From an uncultured Clostridia bacterium (GTDB lineage: Bacteria > Bacillota > Clostridia > Christensenellales > Aristaeellaceae), in NCBI GenBank assembly GCA_946414315.1, contig CAMKNZ010000001.1:231506-295505 (forward strand): DNA of 64,000 nt. The letters are read 5' to 3'. A program made the position numbers and the translations under genes. Shown here piece by piece: positions 25,193 to 33,677 of this stretch. Below the pieces are notes generated by a model. The model made no database searches. It saw only the letters and a program-made list of their open reading frames with translations, and was not told where the DNA came from. Positions within the stretch are counted from its first letter, which is position 1. The number at the start of each line of letters is the position of its first letter.

Positions 25193-25870
25193 TTACAGCG
25201 CCTTCAGCACTTCCCGGATTGCTCCGAATGCCTTTTCTGCGCTTGCTTTAACGTTCTTCTCAAAGTCCGCCCCGTTTCCGTCGAACGTATCGCTGATGCA
25301 CTTGATGCTCAGGCATTTCACGCCGCAGCGCTCGCAGGTACGGGCGATCGCGGCCAGCTCCATCTCGCAGATCCCGCAGCCGGATTCCCTCAGGCGCAGC
25401 TTCTCCGCCCGGTCTTCCACAAACTTGTCTCCGCTTGCCACCGCGATTTTCCGGATACCGGGGATCCGTTCAGTAACCAGTCTGACCAGGCCGGCATCCA
25501 GCGGGATAAACTCATCCTGATATTCTTCATACTGGCCGATCCTGTCGCAGCCGGTGAAAGGCGTAACGTCGAAGTCGTAATGCCAGGCTTTCTCCGCCAC
25601 AAACAGGTCCTCCACCTTCAGGTCTTCTTCCAGGGCGCCGGTCACGCCGAAGTTCAGGATGACCTCGCATCCGTACTTCACGATCAGCAGCATCGTCGCC
25701 GCCGCCGCGTCAATTTCGCCGCAGCCGGACTGGATGGCATAGACTTCATGCCCCTCCATCCGGGTCCGGTAAACGGTCTTTCCCGCCACGGTCTCCTCTG
25801 TCCGCTCCTCCCCGCTCTGCAGGAAAGCCGCCAGTTCCCGTTTAATCGCAATCAAAAGCCCGATCTTCAT
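25193..25870 (-). CDS. 5'-methylthioadenosine/S-adenosylhomocysteine nucleosidase family protein
   Basis: Starting at ATG 25870, after GAGGAGAAAGAAC, the product has 225 residues. It has the nucleoside phosphorylase-type fold of MTAN: GCGEIDAAAATM near residue 50, NFGVTGAL, CEMELAAIARTC near 165 and LSIKCISDTFDGNG at about 185, with the catalytic Asp. The enzyme would split adenine from methylthioadenosine or S-adenosylhomocysteine in SAM recycling; purine-nucleoside specificity could differ. It lies downstream of tsf with a strong terminator in between whose T run touches its ribosome site, so its expression may depend on read-through. Confidence 0.85.
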   Translation of the reverse strand: MKIGLLIAIKRELAAFLQSGEERTEETVAGKTVYRTRMEGHEVYAIQSGCGEIDAAAATMLLIVKYGCEVILNFGVTGALEEDLKVEDLFVAEKAWHYDFDVTPFTGCDRIGQYEEYQDEFIPLDAGLVRLVTERIPGIRKIAVASGDKFVEDRAEKLRLRESGCGICEMELAAIARTCERCGVKCLSIKCISDTFDGNGADFEKNVKASAEKAFGAIREVLKAL

Positions 25871-25883
25871 GTTCTTTCTCCTC

Positions 25884-25912
25884 AAAAACAGGGACTGTCG
25901 TCTGACAGTCCC
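25884..25912 (-). terminator. Terminator between tsf and the nucleosidase gene
   Basis: GGGACTGTC pairs with GACAGTCCC around a four-base loop, followed on the minus strand by TGTTTTTG. The T run directly abuts the GAGGAG site of the next gene. Confidence 0.8.
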
Positions 25913-25929
25913 CGGTGTATAAGCTTTGC

Positions 25930-26856
25930 TTATTTGGTCATGGCGGCGATCTCAGCAGCTAGGTCGTCCTTCCGCTTTTCGATGCCTTCACCGCGCTCGA
26001 AGCGGCTGAACTTCACGATGTCCAGCTCCGCGCCGGCAGCCTTGGCGATCTCGCCCATCAGGTTCTTGATGTTCTTGTCGGGATCCTTGACGAAGGGCTG
26101 CTCCAGCAGGCACACTTCCTTGTAGTACTTCTCGATCCGGCCTTCGACCATGCGGTCGACGATCTTCTCGGGCTTGCCTTCGTTCAGAGCCTGGGCGCGA
26201 AGGATTTCCTTTTCCTTCTCCAGCTTGCTGGCGTCCACTTCTTCACGGCGGACCGCTTCGGGCTTGGCCGCGGCGATCTGCAGGGCCAGGTCATGGGCGA
26301 AGGTCTTCACGGCTTCATTGCCACGGCCGGCAGCGTCAGCGGCGACTTCGACCATAACGCCGACCTTGCCGCCCAGGTGGATGTAGGTGGAAACCACACC
26401 GGTGGTCTCATAGCGGCTGAACCGGCGGATGGAGATCTTTTCTCCGATCGCCACGGTCGCGTCGCTGACCAGGTCGGAAATGGTCTTGCTGCTGTCGTCC
26501 ACGAAGGCCTGGGCCATCAGGGCGTCCACGTCAGCGGGGTTCGCCAGGGCAACCTGCTTGGCAACCTTGTTGGCGAAGGCGATGAAGTTATCGGTCTTGG
26601 CCACGAAGTCGGTCTCGCAGTTGACTTCGGCGATGGCACCGATGGTGCCGTCTTCATTGGTGTACTGGGCGACCACGCCTTCCGCGGCGATGCGGCTGGC
26701 TTTCTTGGCGGCCTGGCTCAGTCCCTTTTCACGCAGCCATTCAATGGCCTTGTCCATATCTCCGTCGCTCTCGACCAGGGCCTTTTTGCAGTCCATCATG
26801 CCGGCGCTGGTACGTTCGCGCAGCTCTTTAACCATAGCGGAAGTAATTGCTGCCAT
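25930..26856 (-). CDS. tsf: Elongation factor Ts
   Basis: The 308-residue protein is EF-Ts, which exchanges GDP on EF-Tu. The N-terminal UBA-like domain ([19 protein letters not shown]) and the conserved [11 protein letters not shown] motif at about residue 80 are exact. It is the full-length two-subdomain form, ending in EIAAMTK. It follows rpsB by 35 bases, the near-universal rpsB-tsf order, and ends at a terminator. Confidence 0.98.
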   Translation of the reverse strand: MAAITSAMVKELRERTSAGMMDCKKALVESDGDMDKAIEWLREKGLSQAAKKASRIAAEGVVAQYTNEDGTIGAIAEVNCETDFVAKTDNFIAFANKVAKQVALANPADVDALMAQAFVDDSSKTISDLVSDATVAIGEKISIRRFSRYETTGVVSTYIHLGGKVGVMVEVAADAAGRGNEAVKTFAHDLALQIAAAKPEAVRREEVDASKLEKEKEILRAQALNEGKPEKIVDRMVEGRIEKYYKEVCLLEQPFVKDPDKNIKNLMGEIAKAAGAELDIVKFSRFERGEGIEKRKDDLAAEIAAMTK

Positions 26857-26891
26857 CTTATTGTTCCTCCAATTATATTGATTTGATCGAA

Positions 26892-27656
26892 TTAAGCCTC
26901 GGCAGGAGCTTCGACTTCGGGCTTCTCTTCCGCTTCAGCGGCGGGGGCTTCTTCAGCTTCCGCTTCAACCTGCTCGCCCTGCTTGCCTTCCAGCACAGCA
27001 TCGGCCAGCTTGCCGGCGATCAGCTTCACGGCGCGGATGGCGTCATCGTTGCCGGGGATCACGTAGTCGATCTCGTCAGGATCGCAGTTGGTATCAACGA
27101 TACCCACGATCGGGATGCCCAGGATGCGGGCTTCGGTCACGGCGATGTGCTCTTTGCGGGGGTCCACAACGAACAGGGCGCCGGGGAGCTTCTTCATCTC
27201 ACGGATGCCGCCCAGGTTGGCTTCCAGCTTTTCCCGCTCATGGATCAGCTTGATGACTTCCTTCTTGGGAAGCACGTCGAACTGGCCGTTCTGCTCCATC
27301 TTGTCGATCTGGTTCAGACGCTCGATCCGGGTACGGATGGTCTTGAAGTTGGTCAGCATGCCGCCCAGCCAGCGGTTGTTGACATAGAACATGTTGCAGC
27401 GCTTGGCTTCGGATTCGATGGATTCCTGGGCCTGCTTTTTGGTTCCGACGAACAGGATGCTCTTGCCTTCCATCGCGATGTCGCGGACGAAAGCGTAAGC
27501 TTCATCAACTTTGCGGACGGTCTTCTGCAGGTCGATGATGTAGATTCCGTTGCGTTCGGTGAAGATGTACTGCGCCATCTTCGGGTTCCACCGGCGGGTC
27601 TGATGACCGAAGTGTACGCCGGCTTCCAGGAGCTGTTTCATGGAAATGACTGCCAT
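26892..27656 (-). CDS. rpsB: 30S ribosomal protein S2
   Basis: The product is 254 residues long when started at ATG 27656, which follows AAGGAGG; an upstream in-frame ATG lacks a ribosome site. [37 protein letters not shown] and [13 protein letters not shown] are the family signatures. The last 25 residues form an acidic Glu/Ala-rich tail ([22 protein letters not shown] in part), longer than in Bacillus. S2 sits at the small-subunit platform. A hairpin-forming leader precedes it and might allow autoregulation, as known for other rpsB leaders. Confidence 0.98.
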   Translation of the reverse strand: MAVISMKQLLEAGVHFGHQTRRWNPKMAQYIFTERNGIYIIDLQKTVRKVDEAYAFVRDIAMEGKSILFVGTKKQAQESIESEAKRCNMFYVNNRWLGGMLTNFKTIRTRIERLNQIDKMEQNGQFDVLPKKEVIKLIHEREKLEANLGGIREMKKLPGALFVVDPRKEHIAVTEARILGIPIVGIVDTNCDPDEIDYVIPGNDDAIRAVKLIAGKLADAVLEGKQGEQVEAEAEEAPAAEAEEKPEVEAPAEA

Positions 27657-27691
27657 AGGGGTTCCCTCCTTGTTATTTTCCACCCCTTTCC

Positions 27692-27726
27692 CTTGTGCGG
27701 CCGGCCACCGCGGTGTGCGGCACAAG
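27692..27726 (-). promoter_or_regulatory. Hairpin in the rpsB leader
   Basis: CTTGTG pairs with CACAAG around a GC-rich interior that includes CCGCGG. It lies in the roughly 100-base untranslated leader of rpsB. Possible S2-binding leader; a match to a known family was not checked. Confidence 0.4.
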
Positions 27727-27758
27727 CAGTCGCAGGGAAAAGGTGCGTAATCGGATGG

Positions 27759-27787
27759 ATTCTAACACACTTTTATGCCAAAAGCAA
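27759..27787 (-). promoter_or_regulatory. Promoter of rpsB-tsf
   Basis: Minus-strand TTGCTT (27787-27782), 17 bases, TAGAAT (27764-27759). Confidence 0.65.
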
Positions 27788-27837
27788 GCTTTTTTCGTTG
27801 ATATAATTCGCTTCTGCGGCTTTTGTTTTTTTCTTGC

Positions 27838-27867
27838 TTTACTTTTCTCCTTAGTCAATGGTATAAT
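27838..27867 (+). promoter_or_regulatory. Promoter of the rubrerythrin gene
   Basis: TTTACT (27838-27843), 18 bases, perfect TATAAT (27862-27867), about 50 bases before the ATG. No clear PerR box was seen. Confidence 0.6.
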
Positions 27868-27919
27868 CCCATCAGGCAAACGCCGGAATTGAAAATATAA
27901 TATTTGGAGGTAAATCATT

Positions 27920-28459
27920 ATGAAGTGGGTATGCCCCGTATGCGGATACGTGCATGAAGGACCCGAACCGCCGGAAAAGTGCCCGGTATGTAAAGTCCCC
28001 GGTTCCAAGTTTATCAAGCAGGACGGCGAAATGTCCTGGGCCGCCGAGCATGTGATCGGCATCGCCAAGGATGTTCCGGAAGAGATCAAGGCCGGCCTCC
28101 GTTCCAACTTTGAAGGTGAATGCTGCGAAGTCGGCATGTACCTGGCCATGGGCCGCGCCGCTGCCCGTGAAGGCTATCCGGAGATCGCCGAATACTGGAA
28201 GACCGCCGCGTTTGAAGAAGCGGAACACGCCGCCAAGTTCGCGGAGCTCCTGGGCGAAGTCGTCTCCCCCAGCACCAAGGAAAACCTCCGCGTCCGCGTG
28301 GAAGCCGAAAACGGCGCCACCCAGGGCAAGACCGACCTGGCCAAGAAAGCCAAGGAACTCGGCCTGGACGCCATCCATGACACTGTGCATGAAATGGCCC
28401 GCGACGAAGCGCGGCACGGCAAAGCCTTCAAGGGCCTGCTGGAGAGGTATTTCAAATAA
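27920..28459 (+). CDS. Reverse-type rubrerythrin, 3' end supplied by an integrated element
   Basis: The 179-residue protein starts with a rubredoxin-like domain (CPVCGY and CPVCK, residues 5-34) followed by a ferritin-like diiron domain (about 38-179) with [20 protein letters not shown] and DEARHGKAF ligand helices. The rubredoxin-first order is that of reverse rubrerythrins, peroxide reductases of anaerobes. The last 22 codons overlap the left attachment site of the element. The equivalent host segment lies 11.5 kb away at 39946-40016 and encodes the same peptide with different codons, so the protein is intact. RBS TTGGAGG is well placed. Confidence 0.95.
   Translation: MKWVCPVCGYVHEGPEPPEKCPVCKVPGSKFIKQDGEMSWAAEHVIGIAKDVPEEIKAGLRSNFEGECCEVGMYLAMGRAAAREGYPEIAEYWKTAAFEEAEHAAKFAELLGEVVSPSTKENLRVRVEAENGATQGKTDLAKKAKELGLDAIHDTVHEMARDEARHGKAFKGLLERYFK
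28389..28459 (+). repeat. Left attachment site (attL), 3' end of the rubrerythrin gene
   Basis: It matches 39946-40016 at 65 of 71 bases. Identical blocks are 28389-28410 and 28415-28444 (22 and 30 bases). All six differences are at synonymous positions (for example CGG against AGA, TAT against TAC). The crossover must lie in one of the identical blocks. Confidence 0.88.
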
Positions 28460-28493
28460 TCCGCAAACCAAGGTAAATCAACGGTTTCAGGCA

Positions 28494-28523
28494 AGAGTGA
28501 TCCGAAGAGGGTCACTCTTTTTT
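28494..28523 (+). terminator. Terminator after the rubrerythrin gene, inside the element
   Basis: AGAGTGA/TCACTCT stem followed by six T residues. It lies beyond attL, so the element supplies the terminator as well as the gene end. Confidence 0.75.
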
Positions 28524-28961
28524 CATGCTCATCTCAACGATCAGGGTTGGGCCTCGGTTGGGACTTCCCTCCTTCCCGCAGGTAAAAACTGCTCGATTTA
28601 TCTCAAATGTTGGGTCTCCAAAATGTTGGGACCTTTCGCGCACTCATTTTACCACTCAGAAGCATTGAAAACAATAACAACTCTGCTACAAGCCGCAAGT
28701 GAGATCGAAGCATGTTTCAAACGACTTTGATACATCTTTCTGTTATCTCTACACGTTGATTTTACTTGTTTTCAAGCGCATTTATGTTTCGCTCGAATTC
28801 TTTGAAAAATCTTTTTTGATTTCTCCAACGTGTCGCATTATAACGACACATTTTGTAATTTCCAGAGTTATACTATGGTCACAAGGTTGAGGTGAGCAAC
28901 CGAAACCAGAAGTAAAGGTCGGCGGGCCAAATAATCCGCATCAAAAGAAAGAGAGGTTCAA
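28524..28961. other. Non-coding left end of the element with repeated motifs
   Basis: No convincing gene is present. It holds four copies of GTTGGGNCY (28546, 28557, 28609, 28625), the left copy of a 16-bp inverted repeat (28724-28739, partner at 39766-39781), and a GTGTCG-N8-CGACAC palindrome (28830-28849) followed 19 bases later by TATACT (28869-28874), the likely -10 of the operon at 28962. The motifs look like integrase arm sites and an operator. Confidence 0.6.
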
Positions 28962-29234
28962 ATGAATCGCAAAACCACGAAAATCATCGAGATCAAAGCA
29001 AGAGCCACAAGCGGAAACCTGCGGACAGTTCAGGCCATCGCGCCTCTGGACTTCACTCTGGAAGATTGTTGCAAGCTCAACAACGTTCCGATGCTTTCCA
29101 TCATCTCCGTCAAAGAATCCAAGCCACTGATGTTTGAGGAAGCCACTGACTACGTGATTGCAAATCAGATTGCAATTGCCATGGATCCCAGCACTATCAT
29201 CGTAAAGTCATCCATCAAAATGATGGTTGCCTAA
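28962..29234 (+). CDS. Small protein of unknown function (element)
   Basis: A 90-residue protein with a basic N terminus (MNRKTTKIIEIKARA) and no membrane segment, signal or recognised motif; two adjacent cysteines (about 34-35) are the only ones. AGAGAGG precedes the ATG at a good distance and the next gene follows after 25 bases with its own ribosome site, so I take it to be real. Predicted alternation of strands and helices suggests a compact alpha/beta fold. It is the first gene of the five-gene rightward block of the element. Function unknown. Confidence 0.6.
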   Translation: MNRKTTKIIEIKARATSGNLRTVQAIAPLDFTLEDCCKLNNVPMLSIISVKESKPLMFEEATDYVIANQIAIAMDPSTIIVKSSIKMMVA

Positions 29235-29259
29235 TAAGTAAGGAAAGGAGTGAGAGAAA

Positions 29260-29634
29260 ATGAATACCATCCACGTTCTGCCCGTCATTGATCCCAATAC
29301 CAGTAATTTCGTAAAGGCATTCATGGAAAACATCAAGGTGGCTGCAACTCTGGACTATTCCCCAGATTCGCTGGAAACCCTGAAATCCATCGATTACTCA
29401 GATCGGAAGCTGCTGATGGCATACAACAAAAACTTCTATGCCACTGCCATCAAACTGTGTGACGGAATCATCGACACAATGATCAGGGACATCAAAAGGC
29501 ATTCGCGCAGAAAATGTCTGAAAGGCGTCAGCAATCTCGAAGATTTGTTGAACTGCGGTTACTACTTTGACGATTATGAATCATCGCGCCGTGAATTCGT
29601 TACGGTTCTGTGCGAAGACTATCTGACTGACTGA
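29260..29634 (+). CDS. Helical protein of unknown function (element)
   Basis: A 124-residue, mainly helical protein with an acidic C-terminal half (NCGYYFDDYESSRREF). The ATG follows AAGGAGTGAGAG. No membrane segment or known motif is visible. It could belong with the preceding 90-residue gene, 25 bases upstream, as a coupled pair. I do not recognise a family. Confidence 0.6.
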   Translation: MNTIHVLPVIDPNTSNFVKAFMENIKVAATLDYSPDSLETLKSIDYSDRKLLMAYNKNFYATAIKLCDGIIDTMIRDIKRHSRRKCLKGVSNLEDLLNCGYYFDDYESSRREFVTVLCEDYLTD

Positions 29635-29755
29635 TCTGAACAACTTCTAAATGTGTACCAATAAAACGACAGGTTATCAAAACTCAAGAGTTACAATAAT
29701 GACATCAAGTGAAGGAAAACACTAAAAAAACCCATGAGAAGGAAGGAATAAAAAA

Positions 29756-30160
29756 ATGAGTACCATCAAAATCAACGACAAGAACTGCACCCTCGAGATC
29801 AACAAGACCTTTGCCGCAAAAGCCAGCATCTTCGACAGTAAAGCCTACAGACTGCTTCGGGATGCACGCAACGACCATCCGACTTACCGTGTTGTGATCA
29901 TCGCTCAGAAGACTGTAAAGCCTGTCTTCAAGGGTCTGACCTACAAGTACATGGAAAAGTACATCTCCAATCATGATGATGAAAACAACAGCATCATGAA
30001 AGAGTACAAATCCCTGCGCGCCAAGGATACCGAATCGGAAGAAATGCTGGACGAATCCTTCAGCTATCAGGAAATCAAAGTATGGTTCCTGAACCGGTAT
30101 CCGCAAATCGCCGCTCATCACGAAGCACGTGCCAGGCTGCTTGATCGGAAAGCAGCCTGA
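29756..30160 (+). CDS. Element protein of unknown function, paralogue A
   Basis: A 134-residue protein that opens with two beta strands (STIKINDKNCTLEINKTFA), then helices with PTYRVVIIAQK, FKGLTYKYMEKYI (about 63-75) and a final YQEIKVWFLNRYPQI (about 106-120). The next gene encodes a protein with the same order of motifs, so the two are duplicates. Such proteins are common in Clostridia mobile elements by my recollection, without an assigned role. RBS GAAGGAAGG precedes the ATG. Confidence 0.7.
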   Translation: MSTIKINDKNCTLEINKTFAAKASIFDSKAYRLLRDARNDHPTYRVVIIAQKTVKPVFKGLTYKYMEKYISNHDDENNSIMKEYKSLRAKDTESEEMLDESFSYQEIKVWFLNRYPQIAAHHEARARLLDRKAA

Positions 30161-30207
30161 CCCACGGCTCAACCTACTATTCATGCAATTTGAAGGGAGA
30201 AATAAGG

Positions 30208-30645
30208 ATGAAGAACACATTGATCGTCAACCACAAAGATCGGACTATTGTCATGGATCGCACTTTTGCCAAGAATGCAACAAAGACATGGTTCAAAGAA
30301 TACGAACAGTTACAGCGGGTTCGCCGGGATTATCCTGAATACAAAGTGATTCAGCGTCAAATCCGCAAGAATCCGCACAAAGAAACCTATCAGGGTTTGA
30401 CTTACGAGTACATGGAAGACTACATTTTGACTCACGGACCAGAAGAGACACGGAACGCGAATCTGGCAGAATTCTACGAGAAGCGTTTGATCTCCGAATG
30501 TCACGGAAAAGCATTCCGTTATCCCGCGATCAAGAGTTGGTTTCTGGAAAAATACCCTGAAATTGTCAAATTTGGTCTGCCGTCTGAAAAGCAAGATGCT
30601 GATCGCGCTTCCAAATCAGAAACCACTTTGCAGACCGCTGCATGA
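30208..30645 (+). CDS. Element protein of unknown function, paralogue B
   Basis: Starting at ATG 30208, after GAAGGGAG, the protein has 145 residues; an in-frame TTG six codons earlier lacks a ribosome site. It repeats the layout of the preceding gene: NTLIVNHKDRTIVMDRTFA, YPEYKVIQRQIRK, YQGLTYEYMEDYI and YPAIKSWFLEKYPEI. Identity between the two is roughly one third by eye, too low for a recent duplication. The GLTY-YME-YI and IK-WFL-YP cores are the best conserved parts and mark the shared functional surface. Role unknown. Confidence 0.7.
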   Translation: MKNTLIVNHKDRTIVMDRTFAKNATKTWFKEYEQLQRVRRDYPEYKVIQRQIRKNPHKETYQGLTYEYMEDYILTHGPEETRNANLAEFYEKRLISECHGKAFRYPAIKSWFLEKYPEIVKFGLPSEKQDADRASKSETTLQTAA

Positions 30646-30650
30646 TCCTC

Positions 30651-30708
30651 TCCTCAAAGGTTGATCATGCCATAACATAAAACAATTAGAGGAATCAACC
30701 TTTGAGGA
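30651..30708 (+). repeat. Inverted repeat IR-A (15-bp arms)
   Basis: TCCTCAAAGGTTGAT (30651-30665) and its exact complement ATCAACCTTTGAGGA (30694-30708) enclose 28 AT-rich bases, 20 bases before the gene at 30728. A second copy with a compensating base change lies at 37150-37207. Confidence 0.85.
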
Positions 30709-30727
30709 AAAGGCGGAGGGATGGATC

Positions 30728-31483
30728 ATGGAACAGTTAGAATTGCGGAGTTATGATCGCAAAGAGATTGCAAGCATCCTGCATGTGAATCCTGCTCCAA
30801 AGAATTTCAAGCGTGACACGGAAAATCGTCTGAGCAGATGGGGTTATCAATACGTCATCGTTGACCGCGGCCCTGTCATCATCACCGGCAAGCCCGAAAC
30901 ACCCGAAGACAGGCTGAAAGAAATTATGTTCAGGCTGTTCGAACTGGATACCCAAACTGGAACTAATGGTGAGATGGATAACGGATCAACAGTGTTCGCC
31001 TGCTATCTTCACTTCATGATGACAGAGGAGATCGCAGAAACCATGCCTTGGGATGAGCGTTACGCTTGGTTGAACGAAAACTATGGTGTCACAGCTTGTC
31101 CGCCGTGTCTTCAACGATGGACAAACCGCCTAATAGCGCATGACATCATGAATAAAAGCAGTACCGGAGCTATGTGGTGGATGACTTACTACATCGATGG
31201 AGTCAAGCATCGTGTCCCCGTTGATGAAACCGATCCTGAGTTGATCAATTACCGGGAATACAAAGCAAAAATACTCCCAGAGATGCTCCGCCGAACCAAT
31301 GGCAATGTCAACACCGCTTATCACCTACTGGAAAAATGCTTGTGGGCAGTATTCCATTGCCGTTACTATCAGTGTAAGTGCTTGCAGGTAAACGGCCTCA
31401 CAGATGAAGATACCGAAACCGTGCTGGCGCTGGTTGATAAGATCGTAGATGATCACTTTGCCGCACTGATGAAAGGTCAATAA
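30728..31483 (+). CDS. Element protein with possible N-terminal winged helix
   Basis: A 251-residue protein. The first 45 residues (DRKEIASILHVNPAPKNFKRD, then RLSRWGYQYVI) resemble a small winged-helix DNA-binding module. The rest is helical with Cys-rich patches: ACPPCLQRW near 137 and CRYYQCKCLQ near 216, and many Trp and Met residues (AMWWMTYYIDG). No signal or membrane segment. It follows the inverted repeat IR-A, which could be its operator. I do not recognise a family; a DNA-binding role is a guess from the N terminus. Confidence 0.6.
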   Translation: MEQLELRSYDRKEIASILHVNPAPKNFKRDTENRLSRWGYQYVIVDRGPVIITGKPETPEDRLKEIMFRLFELDTQTGTNGEMDNGSTVFACYLHFMMTEEIAETMPWDERYAWLNENYGVTACPPCLQRWTNRLIAHDIMNKSSTGAMWWMTYYIDGVKHRVPVDETDPELINYREYKAKILPEMLRRTNGNVNTAYHLLEKCLWAVFHCRYYQCKCLQVNGLTDEDTETVLALVDKIVDDHFAALMKGQ

Positions 31484-31536
31484 TCCCCGCAGAAAGGAAT
31501 CGTCTGCACATGAACCGAAAACTGAATAAACTGCGA

Positions 31537-31568
31537 AGATGGAAGCAAATTGCGCTTCCATCTTTTTT
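31537..31568 (+). terminator. Terminator of the five-gene element block
   Basis: AGATGGAAGC pairs with GCTTCCATCT around a seven-base loop, followed by six T residues. Confidence 0.85.
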
Positions 31569-31669
31569 CTGATTCATCAATCTTCACATTGAATAGATAA
31601 CTTCCGAGATTTCATTCCATAATTTGCTCAATAAACCAAAAAAATATTTCCAGCACGTCGGGCGAATAC

Positions 31670-32659
31670 TCAAGGTTGTCCTACTCGTTCTGTAGCCAGA
31701 AACTGATACCACTCTCCATCAATAAGGCACACCAGAATATCATCCGATTGTTCATCGTTTATGAACGCATATGCAGTTATTTTTTTATCAGTCATACTTC
31801 CATTTATTGGAAGTTCCTCGTTTACAATAGCACTCTCTTCAGGTTCAACCGGAATGACTTTTTTCGTGTTGTAATATACGATGCCGTGAATCTTTACGGT
31901 TGTATCTCCGCCTTTTTCGTCTGCAGCATACAGATTCAGCCAGAAAGCGGGGCGGACAACACCATAGTCGCGGAAGACAGCTTCGTAGTAGAGCGAGCCG
32001 CCGTTGTGCACGTACGGGGCGTCGAAATTACTGAGGCCGGGCATCCGAAGCCACCACCACCCTGCCGGCTTTCCGTCTGCCGTCTGGTAAATGTCAGTGC
32101 TGTATGCGCCGGTTTCGATGGCGTAATCTGTAGGCGCAACGCGGGATTTTGTGTTATTGCCGTCGTCCTCTTTCCAGTATTTTACACTGAGGTACCGGTT
32201 CGCCTCCGCATAGCTCAGCAGGAAGATTTTATCCTGCGTATTGTTCCCATCGATCGAATTCAAATCGTTGTAACCCTGGCTGGAGCTGTTGTCCACCGTG
32301 GTGGTCAGGATGGCGGATTGTTCTTCCGCGCTGAATGCCTTATTCAGGAAATCGCTGTTCAGCCAGGCACGCAGCGTGCAGGTTTCCCATGTAACATCTG
32401 TATATTCCGTATTGTACGGCTTCGCTTCCAGCCCGTATTTGCTCAGCAGCAAGGCCTTTCCATCCTGCACATCCAGCACAACCCACTCAATTTCCTCATG
32501 ACCGTTCTCTTTGTCGCCGTCCTGCTCATAGCGGCCAAAAGTCACAATACTGCCAATGGTATCGAAAGACTGAGTGATCGGTGTTTCTGCCAGGACTGTA
32601 CTTATAGAGACAGCAAAAACCAATATGAGCAGAATTGCGATCGCAAAATGCTTTTTCAT
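31670..32659 (-). CDS. Secreted DUF6273-type protein (element cargo)
   Basis: Starting at ATG 32659, with AAAAGGA ten bases ahead, the protein has 329 residues and a clear signal peptide (KKHFAIAILLILVFAVSISTVLA). The mature part has the DUF6273 pattern: IVTFGRYEQDGD, EIEWVVLDVQDGKALLLSKYGLEAKPYN, TWETCTLRAWLNSDFLNKAF, then WWWLRMPG and VRPAFWLNL. This domain resembles formylglycine-generating/C-type-lectin-like folds and is abundant in gut Clostridia; no activity is known. The last 80 residues form a separate beta-rich piece. Cargo gene, convergent with the five-gene block. Confidence 0.8.
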   Translation of the reverse strand: MKKHFAIAILLILVFAVSISTVLAETPITQSFDTIGSIVTFGRYEQDGDKENGHEEIEWVVLDVQDGKALLLSKYGLEAKPYNTEYTDVTWETCTLRAWLNSDFLNKAFSAEEQSAILTTTVDNSSSQGYNDLNSIDGNNTQDKIFLLSYAEANRYLSVKYWKEDDGNNTKSRVAPTDYAIETGAYSTDIYQTADGKPAGWWWLRMPGLSNFDAPYVHNGGSLYYEAVFRDYGVVRPAFWLNLYAADEKGGDTTVKIHGIVYYNTKKVIPVEPEESAIVNEELPINGSMTDKKITAYAFINDEQSDDILVCLIDGEWYQFLATERVGQP

Positions 32660-32776
32660 CAGCTTCAATTCCTTTTCATGGATTCCACTGATATAAACGA
32701 AATATCCTGCAAATCTGTTTCCTCCATACCGATGGGCAGGAAAATCAAAATATATTTCGATTTATCCGGGATCTCA

Positions 32777-33559
32777 TTATGTTCTGTTATGCTGAATCCA
32801 GTCAGTTGCAAAATCCACAAGCTCTCGCTGCTTCATCAGGCGAAGTTCAGCATTTCCAAGTTTACCATGTCTGACAGTGCATGCCTGTTCAAATGCCGTT
32901 CCAATCTGTTCAAAATCTTCGCCGTCAACGAAGAGCGTTTCATATGCTTTCCAGACACGTTTTTCGTTTTCCATAATGGCGCTGTGTTCAACGCAGTTGT
33001 GCTTGCCGGGGTAGGCAGCGCGTGTATCAGCGAGGTGGAGCGAAGTGTTCTTGTCATAACCAACGCCGAGAAGCAATACGTCGCCGTCCAATTCGTATAG
33101 TTTTCCAATGGGGGAGCCGTCTCCGAAAATGTTGGAAAAATCATGACCGGAAACAAGATACTCAGCGTGCTTTCCCCAGGCTGCTACCGATCTTGCGGGG
33201 TGATCGCTCCGAACAGCGCCGGGCCAGGAACGAAACATTTCAGCTACAGATCCCATCGTATTGGTAGGTGTAATACGCTTGTCGTATGCAGGCCAATGAT
33301 CCCGGATCATTTGCCAGTATTCTTCTGCAACGTCCCAATGGACTCCGTCTTCGGGGTCGAGATTCTTCCACGACTGTGTCGGCATCATAACCGTACCCTC
33401 TTCACCGACCGTTTCAAGAAGAGCCTCAATGACAGTTTGGGCGCCGCCGCACACATATCCGAATTTCGACAATGATGTATGAACCATCAGCGTATGTCCC
33501 TTCTCCAGTCCGAGAGAATGAAAAACGCGCAAAAAATCATCCTTGATTATTGGACGCAT
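32777..33559 (-). CDS. AAC(3)-family N-acetyltransferase
   Basis: The 260-residue protein belongs to the Antibiotic_NAT family: LMVHTSLSKFG near residue 25, GTVMMPTQSW, the SDHPARSVAAWG motif and LLLGVGYDKNTSLHLAD near 168-185, which places the catalytic residues. AAC(3) enzymes acetylate the 3-amino group of aminoglycosides with acetyl-CoA. Many relatives act on other amines, so resistance cannot be assumed. The gene has its own promoter inside the element, which fits cargo selected for a beneficial trait. Confidence 0.85.
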   Translation of the reverse strand: MRPIIKDDFLRVFHSLGLEKGHTLMVHTSLSKFGYVCGGAQTVIEALLETVGEEGTVMMPTQSWKNLDPEDGVHWDVAEEYWQMIRDHWPAYDKRITPTNTMGSVAEMFRSWPGAVRSDHPARSVAAWGKHAEYLVSGHDFSNIFGDGSPIGKLYELDGDVLLLGVGYDKNTSLHLADTRAAYPGKHNCVEHSAIMENEKRVWKAYETLFVDGEDFEQIGTAFEQACTVRHGKLGNAELRLMKQRELVDFATDWIQHNRT

Positions 33560-33622
33560 TGAATACTTCCTCCATGACTCTTGATTGTTATAGCCGACAA
33601 AATCAAAAAATAAACATTGATT

Positions 33623-33650
33623 ATTATATCACGAATATCCAGATTCACAA
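33623..33650 (-). promoter_or_regulatory. Promoter of the acetyltransferase gene
   Basis: Minus-strand TTGTGA (33650-33645), 16 bases, TATAAT (33628-33623), about 65 bases before the ATG. Confidence 0.65.
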
Positions 33651-33677
33651 CAAAGAACGTGCCTCTCCTGATTGATT

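Noticed and set aside
28699..28890. A 63-codon frame in the left end of the element
   Set aside because: No ribosome site and a hydrophobic composition that follows from AT-rich DNA; it overlaps the 16-bp repeat and the palindrome.
31510..31572. A 20-codon frame with a ribosome-like site before the terminator of the five-gene block
   Set aside because: It runs through the terminator hairpin and has no independent support; the length alone is compatible with chance.
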